Source of the DNA: Aureococcus anophagefferens
Lineage: Eukaryota > Sar > Pelagophyceae > Pelagomonadales > Pelagomonadaceae
Assembly (NCBI RefSeq): GCF_000186865.1
Contig: NW_008705596.1
Location: 112,738-139,567, forward strand
Length of the DNA: 26,830 bases
Direction of reading: 5' to 3'
Made by a program: the position numbers and the translations under genes. The notes below the pieces were generated by a model. The model had not been told where the DNA came from and searched no databases. It worked only from the letters and a program-made list of their open reading frames with translations. Positions 1-9,118 of this stretch are shown in pieces. Numbering within the stretch: the first letter of the stretch is position 1; each line of letters opens with the position of its first letter.

Positions 1-32
1 GGATACCACGCACAACTCGTCCTTCTATATAT

Positions 33-883
33 TAGAAGCTTTCAGTTAAGGCGAGCCGCAGCGAGGTATCCGCAGTCTGGTATCCGGATACCAGACTGTG
101 GATACCGCACGGCCCACTTCGTCGCAGACGCAGCCCGGGCTGCGTTTTCGCAAAAGTCGCAGCCTGGTCGCATTCTCCATGTATGGCGACCTACAGCCCG
201 CGCGGCGACTCCTACAGCCTTCGTGACCATCGATAGCCACTCTGACGAGCTTTCAGCTTCCTCGGAGGCCTCGAAGCCGCTGCGGTCGGGTTGCCCCTGG
301 CTGCGGCGCGTCCACGCCACATGCAAACGGTCCCAGGACCTGGTGCGGCTGGATGCGATGGTGTCGCTCGACCGGGGGACGTCCTGGGACAACCTCCTCG
401 CGTCACTGGCGCTGGAGGAGTCGCGAACCGTCACAGTGTCCCGGCGGGCAGCCGCGGCGCTCGAGCCCCGACCAGACAAACTCGACGATCTCGACTCTCG
501 CCGGCCAGACCTTTTAACAAGGCGATGCCGGAGTGACGACAAACGATCCCTGTCGCTGCACGAGCTCGAAAACAGCTTTAGGGGGTCGGGGGAGTCGAGC
601 GCGCCGCATTCCAGCCCCTAAACTCGCCTGTCTGAGTCGCCGCGCAGTCGCCTGAATGTCGCGTTTTCACCAGTGTGTTGTCCGTGCGCGTGCGGCCCTC
701 AAAGCTGCTGAGATCGTTGCGCAATTCCCCATATTTGCGGAGCTGCGCCACCACAAAGGCTGCCATACTCTCTCGGCCGCTCAGATGCGTCCTGCGGATA
801 GTTCGACTGGATGTTTGATGGATGTCTGACTGATACCAGACTGCGGATACCTCGCTGCGGCTCGCCTTAACTGAAAGCTTCTA
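33..883. mobile_element. MITE-like non-autonomous DNA transposon with 52-bp perfect terminal inverted repeats
   Basis: Positions 33-84 are the exact reverse complement of 832-883 (52 of 52 bases; outer end TAGAAGCTTTCAG). Between them lie about 750 bp with no convincing gene; the open frames there overlap in several frames and match nothing I recognise. Length and structure fit a MITE, mobilised in trans by a transposase encoded elsewhere. The flanks are AT-rich. ATATATTA occurs at both 27-34 and 887-894, which would suit an 8-bp target duplication, but it does not abut the two inverted repeats symmetrically, so the superfamily is left open. The inverted repeats are directly visible; the transposon interpretation is inference. 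Confidence 0.8.
66..107. repeat. 42-bp near-perfect palindrome at the left end of the MITE
   Basis: The sequence is self-complementary around position 86/87 with a single mismatched pair; the inner 26 bp (CAGTCTGGTATCC and its complement, 73-98) is perfect. It joins the left terminal repeat to an inverted copy of its own inner part. The right end lacks this partner, so the element is asymmetric. Confidence 0.85.
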
Positions 884-1130
884 TTAATATATTATGGACT
901 ATCAGCAGCGTCTGAGCGCGGAAACGGTGTTTTGCAACGACGTCCTTGCATGCGACGCCCTTCCAGCGCTTCCAGTGCGTCGGCACGCTGTCGCATATCT
1001 TCCGCGCATTGGCGCACGCGACGGCGGCGTTTCTGTCGTCGTGGGCTGCCTCGCCGCCGCCATGGGTGCCACAGCCGACGACAGCGACAACGTCGTCGTG
1101 TGCCTGCTACCGCCGTCGATGCGGTTCGGA

Positions 1131-1680
1131 GCACTGCGTCGCCGCGCGGCCGCGGCGCGCGGCGCGGCCCGGCGCCGGCGCGAGGGCGCGGCCCGAGGCC
1201 GGTTCCTGGCGGCCCGGGGCCGCGCGGCGCTCGCCGCGCTCGCGGCGGCCGCCGCGGGCCGCACGCGGCGCCGGCCCGCGGTCGGCGCCGCGCGCTTCGC
1301 GCGGCGGGCCTGCGGCGCGGCGCTCTCGGCCTGGGCGGCCCGCGCGCGGCGGTCCGCGGCCCTGGGCCGCTTCCTCAGGAGCCGCGTCGCCGCCTGGCGG
1401 CGGCCGCGGCCGCGGCGGCGGCCGCGCGGAGCCGGCTCCGCCGGGGCCTCGCGGCTTGGGCCGCGGCCGCGCGCCGCGCGCTCCGGCGAACGGCGGCGCG
1501 CCACGTGGTCCGCGTCCAGCGGTCTCACGCGCTCCGCGGCGCGCTCGCAGCACTCGCCGCGGCGGCCGCGGCCGCGGCGCTCGACGCGCGGCGCGCGGTC
1601 GACCTCGGGCTCCGACTCTGTCGCCGCGCGAAGGCCTTCAACCGCCACGCCCGCGATCACCCGCGTGGCTCCAGCGGCCA
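1131..1680 (+). pseudogene. GC-rich Sfi1-like helical-repeat coding remnant, frame-broken
   Basis: This block is extremely GC-rich, so all frames are open and an open frame alone means nothing. Read in the frame of position 894, residues from about 1131 to 1395 give Ala/Arg/Leu helices with periodic Trp (for example ALSAWAARARR and RVAAWRR). After about 1395-1410 the same pattern continues only in the frame of position 932 (RRGLAAWAAAARRALRR, then LCRRAKAFNRHA). The W-centred spacing of roughly 20-25 residues resembles Sfi1/centrin-binding type repeats that are common in GC-rich algal proteins. The frame switch, the lack of a credible start and the AT-rich flanks suggest a decayed or captured gene fragment. 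An exon of an unseen gene is an alternative. Function is inference. Confidence 0.35.
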
Positions 1681-1785
1681 AATTTCTCCCACGCTTCGCG
1701 CGCGCCCATATTTTCCCCCTGCGCTACCCGCGCGCGCCCTGCCACTCGCCAGTCCCTGCGGTCATGCCGTCTAAGAGACCTATGT

Positions 1786-1885
1786 TAGAATCCGAGTATG
1801 CTAGTATGAAGCCCCAGCATAGTATAGCACGAGTATAGCCAGTATAAGGCAGACTTAGCATAGCCAGCATAGGCCAGTATGAGCG
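1786..1885. repeat. Degenerate short tandem repeat (AGTATA/AGCATA-type)
   Basis: Words such as GAGTATGCTAGTATGA, AGCATAGTATAGC, GAGTATAGCCAGTATA, AGCATAGCCAGCATA and GGCCAGTATGAG follow one another in imperfect register over about 100 bp immediately after the GC-rich block. It looks like a decayed minisatellite. Confidence 0.55.
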
Positions 1886-2330
1886 TCCCAGCAGGCAGCC
1901 TAGTGAAGCTGCCCTGCCGTGTGAGGGTGAACTATCGAGGTTACGCAGTGGCGGTACACCGGCGTCTCTGTTATCCTCACGTCACCTCAGCTGCCGTAGT
2001 ATACGGGGGCCGGGGCTACTGGACGAACGGGCAGAGGATCTGCCTCACTAGGTCCAGGAAGACTCTCCGTCTATTACAGTGCGGGAGGCAACTATAACAG
2101 GGTTGTGGTCTGTCAAGTGCAGGGCACTGTGACCCATTCCGACCGGGGCGAGTTTCGGGGGAGCCATAAACCGGCGCATTCGCCGTACGGCGCCGCAGGA
2201 CGCAGCTCCCCTAATTCTCGCGTCCCCCGAAATCCCGGAAGTCGCTCCAGCGACGCCCCCCAAAACCAGGCGCCAGCGGAGGCGGAGCGGAGCCCGGAGA
2301 GCACCCGGCCCGGCGGGCTCAGTGACCCCC
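1886..2330. other. Gene-free spacer between repeats
   Basis: Only short open frames with no recognisable domain occur here (a 72-codon frame starts at 1879). I see no repeat, promoter or RNA gene that I can support. Confidence 0.5.
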
Positions 2331-3252
2331 CCTATCCGCGCTCGTTGCAATTTGGACCAAGAAAACATCAACTTTAGGATCAACATAGCGGAGCTGAAGA
2401 ACAAAACCACAGGAGCCGCCGAGCCACCATCCCCGAGGGACCCCTCGCATCTGGGACTCGGAGGACACCGAAGCTCGCGGGCGGGTGCGCCCGGGAAGTC
2501 GTCCTGTGGTCCTACTACGACACCATGGGTTTCGAGGAGGTTGTAATTTGGACCACCCCAGCGGGATCGGCCTCCGCGGGCCCGCACTCGTCGGTAGCTG
2601 CGGCCTGGCGGGCATCGCAGAGTCATGGGTCGTCGGCGCCGTCCGCGAGCTCGCCGTCGGAGCCGTCGCTAGCAGCGTCGGCCGAATCCTCAGCCGGTTG
2701 GCGGCGCCGCACTCCCCGTCAAAGTCGTGGAGCTTCGACGTGGCATTGTAGGCCCCGCGGGGCTCGATGACGAGCTTGGCGCCGCGCCGCGCGGCCCCGA
2801 GCGCGGCCGCCGGACCGTCCGTGATCGACTTCTGCTTCTTCTTCATGGGGCTCTTTGTCGGACTCTTTGGAGCGGGCGCAAGCGCGCGCGCGCACGCTGC
2901 ACGTCTAGCAGCGCCCCGGCGCGGCGCCCGTCCCCCCGTCGTCGTCCCGCGGCGCGTCGTCCCCATCGACCCGCGCCCCCCCAACGCCGTGGCGCGTCGC
3001 CCCCGCATGCTCACCGCCAAGGCCGCGGCGCTGCCACCCGATAGGCAGCCCGAAATCGGTCCCTCCGAGACCAAATCCGACAGGGACTTCGAGCGCCGCG
3101 TCCCCAGGGAGTGCCCGGGGGCGCGCGACTTCGAACCCGCGCCGAAGGCGACCAAGAATCGGCCGCGAGACAGCCCTCAGAGGCGGACCATCGTGTGGCT
3201 CTCCGTATGGTCCAAATTACGAACTGGTCAAATTGCAACGAGCGCTGATAGG
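2331..3252. mobile_element. Second inverted-repeat (MITE-like) element, about 920 bp
   Basis: The left end (2331-2358, CCTATCCGCGCTCG then TTGCAATTTGGACC) matches the reverse complement of 3226-3252 except for one substitution and one missing base. Just inside lies a second inverted pair: GTAATTTGGACCA near 2543 and TGGTCCAAATTAC near 3208-3221. The interior contains a 278-codon antisense open frame (3155 down to 2319) with a Lys/Pro/Ser-rich stretch (KSPTKSPMKKKQK). I do not recognise it and it runs through the left terminal repeat, so I do not call it a gene. No clear target-site duplication was found. The nested ends may mean one element inserted into another of the same family. Confidence 0.6.
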
Positions 3253-3358
3253 ATAACGCTAATAATCAGAGATACTGTAGTAAACCGGACGAGAGCTTCG
3301 ACAATTGTAATGCTTTACCTTGTGTTCCAGGTAACGTCCATTACTGCTGGCGCGTAGC

Positions 3359-6300
3359 ATGTCAATTCAATTAAGTATCCAGCAGCAGCGCACCACCGCT
3401 ACGATGCAGCGCGTGATAACAATCCACGTGCCGGGTGATGTTCCATTGGGGATTCAATTCGCGCACTCAGCACCTTTGGGTTTGCTGGTCATCGCGTCAC
3501 TGTCTCGAGATATTTCGTTGCGTTCCATACTTCAGAGTGGTGATGCGATTACTTCGGTCGCCGGCGTTCAGCTAGAGCCCGGCGCTTGGGACGACGCACT
3601 GCGGCAAGTCCGCGAGGCGTTGAAGCCGCGACCGGAGCCTAGGGAGCTACAGTTCGTGCGTGTTCTTGACGTGCCCACGCAGCTAGATCTGACCAAGAAC
3701 AAGGCGTTTCGCGATCGCGTCAAGCTCCCGGCCAATATGCGGGCGGAGAACAAGTCATCCAAAAGCATCTCGGTCGGCGCGGAATTCATTGAGGCACTGC
3801 ATAAGAAGCGCAAAGAGGAGGTCCAACTATTCCCAGTGTTAGTTAATTGGTTCTCTGTGACTGCTGTGGGCTGTAGGAAGAAGAAGAAGAAGAGCAAAAA
3901 CGAGCTCTAGCGAGTGCTAAGTCTATCCATCCCATGGAAGGACTGATATTGCGTGCAATTTCATTTTCCTCGCTTCAGACGACGCATGCGCTAAGCCAGA
4001 GTCACGAGTCTTTGATTAATAAACGCGTTGCGAATAGGTGCAAGTGCAAAACGATAGCTACTGGTATCGAGCACGACGTGACATAGGTGGTGCATTGCAT
4101 CTACAGAGAGAAGTGGAGCAAGTGACAGGCGACGCGGCAAGCCACTTTTCGCGCGGAGTTGGTTTTGAAGGATTCTTTTATGTCAAAAAAGCTAACAAGG
4201 ATGGTGATGTCGTAGCTACGCGAGTCTCTGCGGGTACCGCGCCAACTGCAGTTAAAGCATGGAACCTCGCAGACAATGCATGCAGGGTACGGGACAGCAA
4301 CCCGGCTGATATGCATTCGCCAGGCTTGCAGGGACGAGACCTACTGGGCACTCACTTTCAGGCAATCGTGATTTCGCCGATCTTCTGTGGCCTCTCACAA
4401 ACTGAGCGACTAGAACTTATCGTTGATGCACTTCTGGAAAATCCCACCCCAAAAGACGAAGCTGATAAGCTAGTCAGTTTTGACTGCGTCCCAGCTGATG
4501 GAGAGTGCGCTTCCGTAGATTCTGGCGTTGTTTGGGTTCCAGAAAGAGTGCCCAAAGGATTTTCTCCAGGGCGGCTGACCTCCAAGCTTCAGTTTTGCGC
4601 ACGTCTGACCGGCCTGAAGGCTTCAAAACTTAATGTTCGATTGATGACGCCAGCGCAGTGGAATCCGCAGATCCACGCGCCCTTGGAGGCCGAGCGCCAC
4701 AATATTACCAGGGGGCGACGAGGCAAGCTCGGCACGAGCTTGAAATCAACAAGAGGTATAAACGCGGCAGAATCTCCCGGTACCGTTCGCCATTTGCTGA
4801 ACCAAGGTCTTGTGAGGAGAGATGCAAACATAGCATCTATGCGTAGACCGGACCGGGGCAACTGTGGTGACCCGCTTGGACACTTCTTTCACGCCCTGCC
4901 CCCCAAACACCAGCTATTTGTTCTAGCGAAGCAACGGCGTGCAGACGAGGCACTGGAACGTGCTCAGCAAAAGGCCACGGCACGTGCGGCACGTTTGAAC
5001 TATGTAGAAGAGCAACACAAGAAAAAAACGACACTTGAGTCTCACGAGACCAAATCTGGGTCTATCTTATCGAGCACTGCACGAGATCCAATCAAGGAAC
5101 AACGCCTGCGGAACGCATTGTGCTCGGGAATGATGTGCATCGACAAGAAACGTGAGGCACAACTTGCGATAAGACTTCAGCGTGTCTATCGCAGCACTAT
5201 GCTGCTCCGAGCTTTCCGCCGACGAAATCGCCGCCATCTCGCTGCTATCCGGATCCAGCGAAGCCTCCGTGGCTGTTATGGCCGAGTTTACCATGCCATT
5301 TTCGCACAAGTTTCGACACTCGCGGCAACTCGAATTGCTACTCGACATCGCATTGTTGTTGCTATTCGCCAGACACAGGAGCGCCGTTTGATAATGAATC
5401 TTGGCGCTCTCGTGATTCAGAACGCCCTTCGGCGGCACCACGCTTTCCACTATGTTTGCTGGGCACGGAAAAACTGGCAACATGCAACCAGGCTTACAAA
5501 ATGTGCGCGCAAATTTCTTGCTCGCTCTAGAAACGACCTCATCCTCTTCTCTAGACTCTTCCAGCGGCGTCGCGCATGCCGGCGTCTCACCATCCGAAAA
5601 CAGGACGGTCTAAAACAGTGTTTTATTGCCGTGCGTGCTGCAGCACGCATCGCGGCAACTATGCGTGGGGTACTTTGCCGCTTGAATTACTACCACAAGC
5701 TTGCCAGCGATGTGAACCAACGAATTGTTGGGCTCGCTCTGCGCCTCCTACAGCGTATCGCTCGGGGTCACTCGGGGCGGTGCCAGGCGCAAGGGGCTAG
5801 GCAACGGAGGGATAGTGCGATTCAAATACAACGCATTATGCGTGGACATGCGCAGATTTTGTGGCGCAGACGATTAGACTTCGTCAAATTTGAGTTGTTT
5901 TCCTTGGTGCAGCTCCAAAAGGTTGCTCGCGGTTACCTGGACCGTATTTTTGTGAGCCTAAAGCAAAATGAGGCAACACGCATCCGCCTGAGAACGATTT
6001 TAGTACCGCGCCTCCAGGCGTGTGTCCGTCGCAAGGTCGCGATGCGAGTCACAAAAGAGAGATTTGTCGCCATCACAAATAGTGTCAAAATACAGCAAAT
6101 TTGGCGACTATGCATACTATGCCGCGAGGCTAAGTGGGAGTTCCAGAAGCGGCTTGTGCATGTCCGCGCCCAGGCGGTAACTTGCATTACTCGACGGCTT
6201 CGCGGACTCTTCGCAAGGCACCATTATTCGGCGATGCGCCACTCAGCCGCCGGGCATCGACTCAAGTCTGCTCGGATCATCCTCAGGGCATGGCTACGAT

Positions 6301-7181
6301 ATCGCAGCGTGCAGCGTTTTGCAGTTTTAAAGGAAGCATGGGAAGTTGAAAAGTCCGCCAAAACATTAATGGCCTGGCATGCTCTTCGTGATGATGTTCG
6401 AATCGACATGGCAGATGTCCGTGCCGATGTCAAGGATATCCGGTCGTCACGCAAGTGGGCACGGAGGCGGTTGAAGGCCCTGAGAAATTTCATGGCAGAG
6501 GCTGAGCTTCGGTTGCCCAAGGTCGAAACACAGATAGAGACGCTGGATATCTCTGATGTTGAGAATGGGTGGGCCGAGGCCCTGCAAAATGAGTGGGAAC
6601 GGCTCACATCTCAACTCGCCATGGCGAGTGAGGAAAAGCGGATCATGAAGGTCCATATTAGTCGTTGTGACGCTGAACTCCTTGAACTTCAGTTAGAGTA
6701 CGAAGATATTGAAGTTGACATCGACGATATCGCGGTGCGCGAGCAAGAGGAATTTGAGCTTCTACGCCGCCTTGAAATAAAACGCGCTGACGTACGTGCC
6801 CTGGCCGGGTGGGAAAGGCGCGTTCGCAATGAGCGCATGCGGTGGAGAGTGAGAGATGTACGCACACGTGTTCTAAAACGGGAGCGCAAAACCCGGACGG
6901 AACTTCTTGCGAAGGCCATCAAAAAGCGCGAGATTGCGATGTCGTCCACGCTTTCGATACACAAGCGCAAGCAATTTTTCAAGGAGGCCCAACGAGAAGC
7001 CACGAAAGAAGATCACGCCAACCGGGCGTCAATCTTGGCGGCAGCGGCTGCCGATGAGGCCGGCGCTCTCGGCAAGCTCAAGGACACATACGACTCGGTG
7101 ATTTCTGGATGCGCGGCGCTCCTCCAGAGCGCCACGTTCGAAATGCGCAACACCGAGTCGCATGGCAATACACTCGGCTAA
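3359..7181 (+). CDS. PDZ-domain / multi-IQ-motif / coiled-coil protein (three-exon model, about 1209 aa)
   Basis: I model exons 3359-3820, 3877-3920 and 4058-7181, with GT-AG introns 3821-3876 and 3921-4057; the coding length is then divisible by three. The unspliced frames start with ATG at 3359 and, for the long part, only after an in-frame TAG at 4035. Residues about 16-105 look like a PDZ domain (VPLGIQF loop; SGDAITSVAGVQL). A Lys/Glu-rich linker follows. Residues about 260-375 weakly resemble BolA (THFQAIVISPIFCGLS ... LMTPAQWNP), which is tentative. Residues about 535-930 carry many IQ-type motifs (IQRSLRGCYGR, LQRIARGHSGR, LQKVARGYLDR), expected to bind calmodulin or centrin-like EF-hand proteins. 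The C-terminal 230 residues are charged coiled coil. The role is unknown; a cytoskeletal or flagellar scaffold is plausible by analogy with IQ proteins. The exact exon 2 boundaries are the weakest part. Confidence 0.75.
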
Positions 7182-7640
7182 TGCCCTGTGTCTGGCTGGA
7201 CTGGGGTAATCCCTCCGACGGCGACGACCGCATGATGTCGTGTGATAGACTCTTGGATTCATGTTCAGATTGCAAGAGAACTTTTTGCCGTAGAGCCCAA
7301 GCCAAGGTTACAGCCACCTTGGGACACTTTCCTCGGGGGCGCAAGTGAGATCACCTCTCGTGTGATCCACGGCCGCGTTGAGCTAAAGAAGAAAGCAAGC
7401 AAGAGTCCGGCCAGACTGCCGCCTGGCCGCGTGTCGGGCCATGCGCAGCCGCGGCCTCGCCCACCGCTTTCGCGCTGCCGCCCCCTAGGCGCTTCGCCCG
7501 ACGTTGTGGAGGAATTTCTGTAGCTTAGTGGCCCGCTGCTCCCTTCGTTATTGGCTATTTCTTATTGGCTCCTCTTGAATATTTTATCTTGGTATCTTTC
7601 CTTCCCTCTCTCGACGGGGGGGCAATACGATTCAAGCACG

Positions 7641-7771
7641 ACTTTGGAACGAGTGGCTCTGAGCTTTTGTCCGAAGCCATTCAATATTTTTATTGCAGAG
7701 ATATTTTTGAACGAGTGGTTCTGGGGCGTCGCCCCATGTCCGAAAATGCATCAAAAGTGCTGCAATAAAAA
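7641..7771. repeat. Diverged tandem duplication with 12-bp inverted arms
   Basis: A unit beginning GGAACGAGTGGCTCTG (near 7647) with GTCCGAAGCC further on is repeated about 61 bp later as TGAACGAGTGGTTCTG with GTCCGAAAATG. In addition TTTTTATTGCAG (7687-7698) is the exact complement of CTGCAATAAAAA (7760-7771), so the second half could fold as a hairpin with a loop of about 61 nt. Confidence 0.55.
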
Positions 7772-8596
7772 TCGGGTGGCCAGGAAACTTTGCCCCGACG
7801 TCTCTCGGACAATAAGATCATGTCCTGAGTCATAAACCGGGCTGAACACGGATTCTTATTTGGGTCCTTCCAGGCTGGACACGAATACTTGAGGATCTCT
7901 GAATTGTCTTCAAGTTTGGTTAGACACAGAAGAGCGCTATGCACTCTGTGCCTGCTTGGCAGTCACTCCTTCAGTTCGCTGTCTATAAGACTTGAAACTG
8001 GACTAGAATGAATTAAGGAAGGGAAGGGAAGACTAGCAGGATACGCAGTAGGAGCGCAGTGGGGTAAGGTGCACTGCAACATCAAGATGCAGTTCACTGA
8101 AGATGAAGATAGAAATCTCTCTATCTCTCTAGAGAGTATCCCTAGTTAGGCCCCTCCTCTCATCCCTCTTACTTTTAATTCTCCACGGCTTATGCTAAGG
8201 AGAGTTGCGGGGCTGAACCTGAAAAGGGAATTCCTCGTAGTCAGTATAGTGAACTTGAAAAAGGGATCTATCTGAATTGGGTAGCTTCGTGATCCCCCAT
8301 CATCCCCATAGTTTACACTACCCTGCTCCCTCTCTATCGCGACGCCACACTATGGAGATGGCACTGCACTTCCCCGTAACGTTGACATCAACGTTCCTTA
8401 TTACCCTAGTTTGGGGTATTTCTCCCAACTTGTTACTTCTTCAAGTTGGTAAATGTCCTGATAAAGTAGCTTTCTAGTCAATCAAGATAATAATTTGGCA
8501 TAAAGGGTAAGTTGAGTGAGCCTCAAGGCCCACCCCACTACCCTAGTTTACTAGCTAAACTCCCTCTCTCTAAAATAGGTTCGGCTGGCCACGGGG

Positions 8597-8971
8597 AGAA
8601 AGAATTTCGCCGGCGGGCTGCTTCAGCAACGCCGGTCAGATAAGAGCATAAGGTTCCGCATCTCCGCGCACTTGTAAAAGAGTGCCCCCCCGGAAAACCT
8701 CCAAGGCTACCCTTTCCAGCACCCCTAGGAAGGCGCTGCTGTCGGGCGACTCCTCCGTGAAGCCCGCGGCTGCCGCGAAAAACGCCTCCAGCGCGACCCG
8801 CGCTGGCAAGGCCCGCGCCTGTTCATTGAACGGGGCCCCTGCAGCTCCGGCGGGACTGGGTTGGACACAACCATGGCCGCCGTCGCTCCAACCTACACTG
8901 TGCCCCCCTTCCTCAGAAAGAATTTCGCCGGCGGGCTGCTTCAGCAACGCCGGTCAGATAAGAGCATAAGG
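8597..8971. repeat. Perfect 57-bp direct repeats (8597-8653, 8915-8971) flanking 261 bp
   Basis: Both copies run from AGAAAGAATTTCGCC to GAGCATAAGG and are identical at all 57 positions. The stretch between them is GC-richer than its surroundings and, on the minus strand, has an Ala-rich 103-codon open frame (8947 to 8636) with coding-like texture but no domain I recognise. Exact identity points to a recent duplication or insertion. They are too short and lack the terminal features to be called LTRs. Confidence 0.75.
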
Positions 8972-9118
8972 AGCGAGTATCGACTGAGCTGCAATAATAA
9001 ATAACAGCTCATTCTCTCTCTCTCCTCTGGGCGCTACTTTCCTGGCTAATCGAAGATTACCTGTACCAAGAGAGATTTCTCCCTGTACGAAAAATGAAGA
9101 TGGCCAACTAATCTAACA

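Larger units (their letters stand above)
7182..9118. other. Intergenic region, 1.9 kb, without a supported gene
   Basis: Open frames up to 103 codons exist but lack recognisable domains. The region holds a diverged tandem duplication (about 7641-7771), pyrimidine and purine tracts around 8000-8170 (GGAAGGGAAGGGAAG; repeated CTCTCTAT), and a perfect 57-bp direct repeat (8597-8653 and 8915-8971). The last 140 bp contain an AATAATAAATAAC stretch and a (CT)n tract and are the likely promoter and leader of the Kelch-BTB gene. Confidence 0.6.

Noticed and set aside
42..766. Several 60-166 codon frames inside the first MITE
   Set aside because: They overlap each other, one runs into the terminal repeat, and none shows a domain.
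902..1681. Long overlapping open frames on both strands (up to 314 codons) in the GC-rich block
   Set aside because: All six frames stay open because stop codons are rare in G/C-only sequence. Only the Trp-periodic pattern on the plus strand has any coding character, and it is frame-broken.
2319..3155. 278-codon minus-strand frame as a transposase gene
   Set aside because: No catalytic motif or known domain is visible, and the frame runs through the element's terminal repeat.
3250..3258. Shared GGATAACGCT at 3251 and 14939 as an attachment or target site
   Set aside because: About ten bases of identity with unrelated flanks can occur by chance in 27 kb.
7551..7835. 94-codon hydrophobic frame as a small membrane protein
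   Set aside because: It crosses a diverged tandem repeat and has no conserved pattern; the hydrophobic start comes from T-rich sequence.
8597..8971. LTR pair of a retroelement
   Set aside because: Repeats of 57 bp with a 261-bp interior lack TG...CA ends, a primer-binding site and a polypurine tract.
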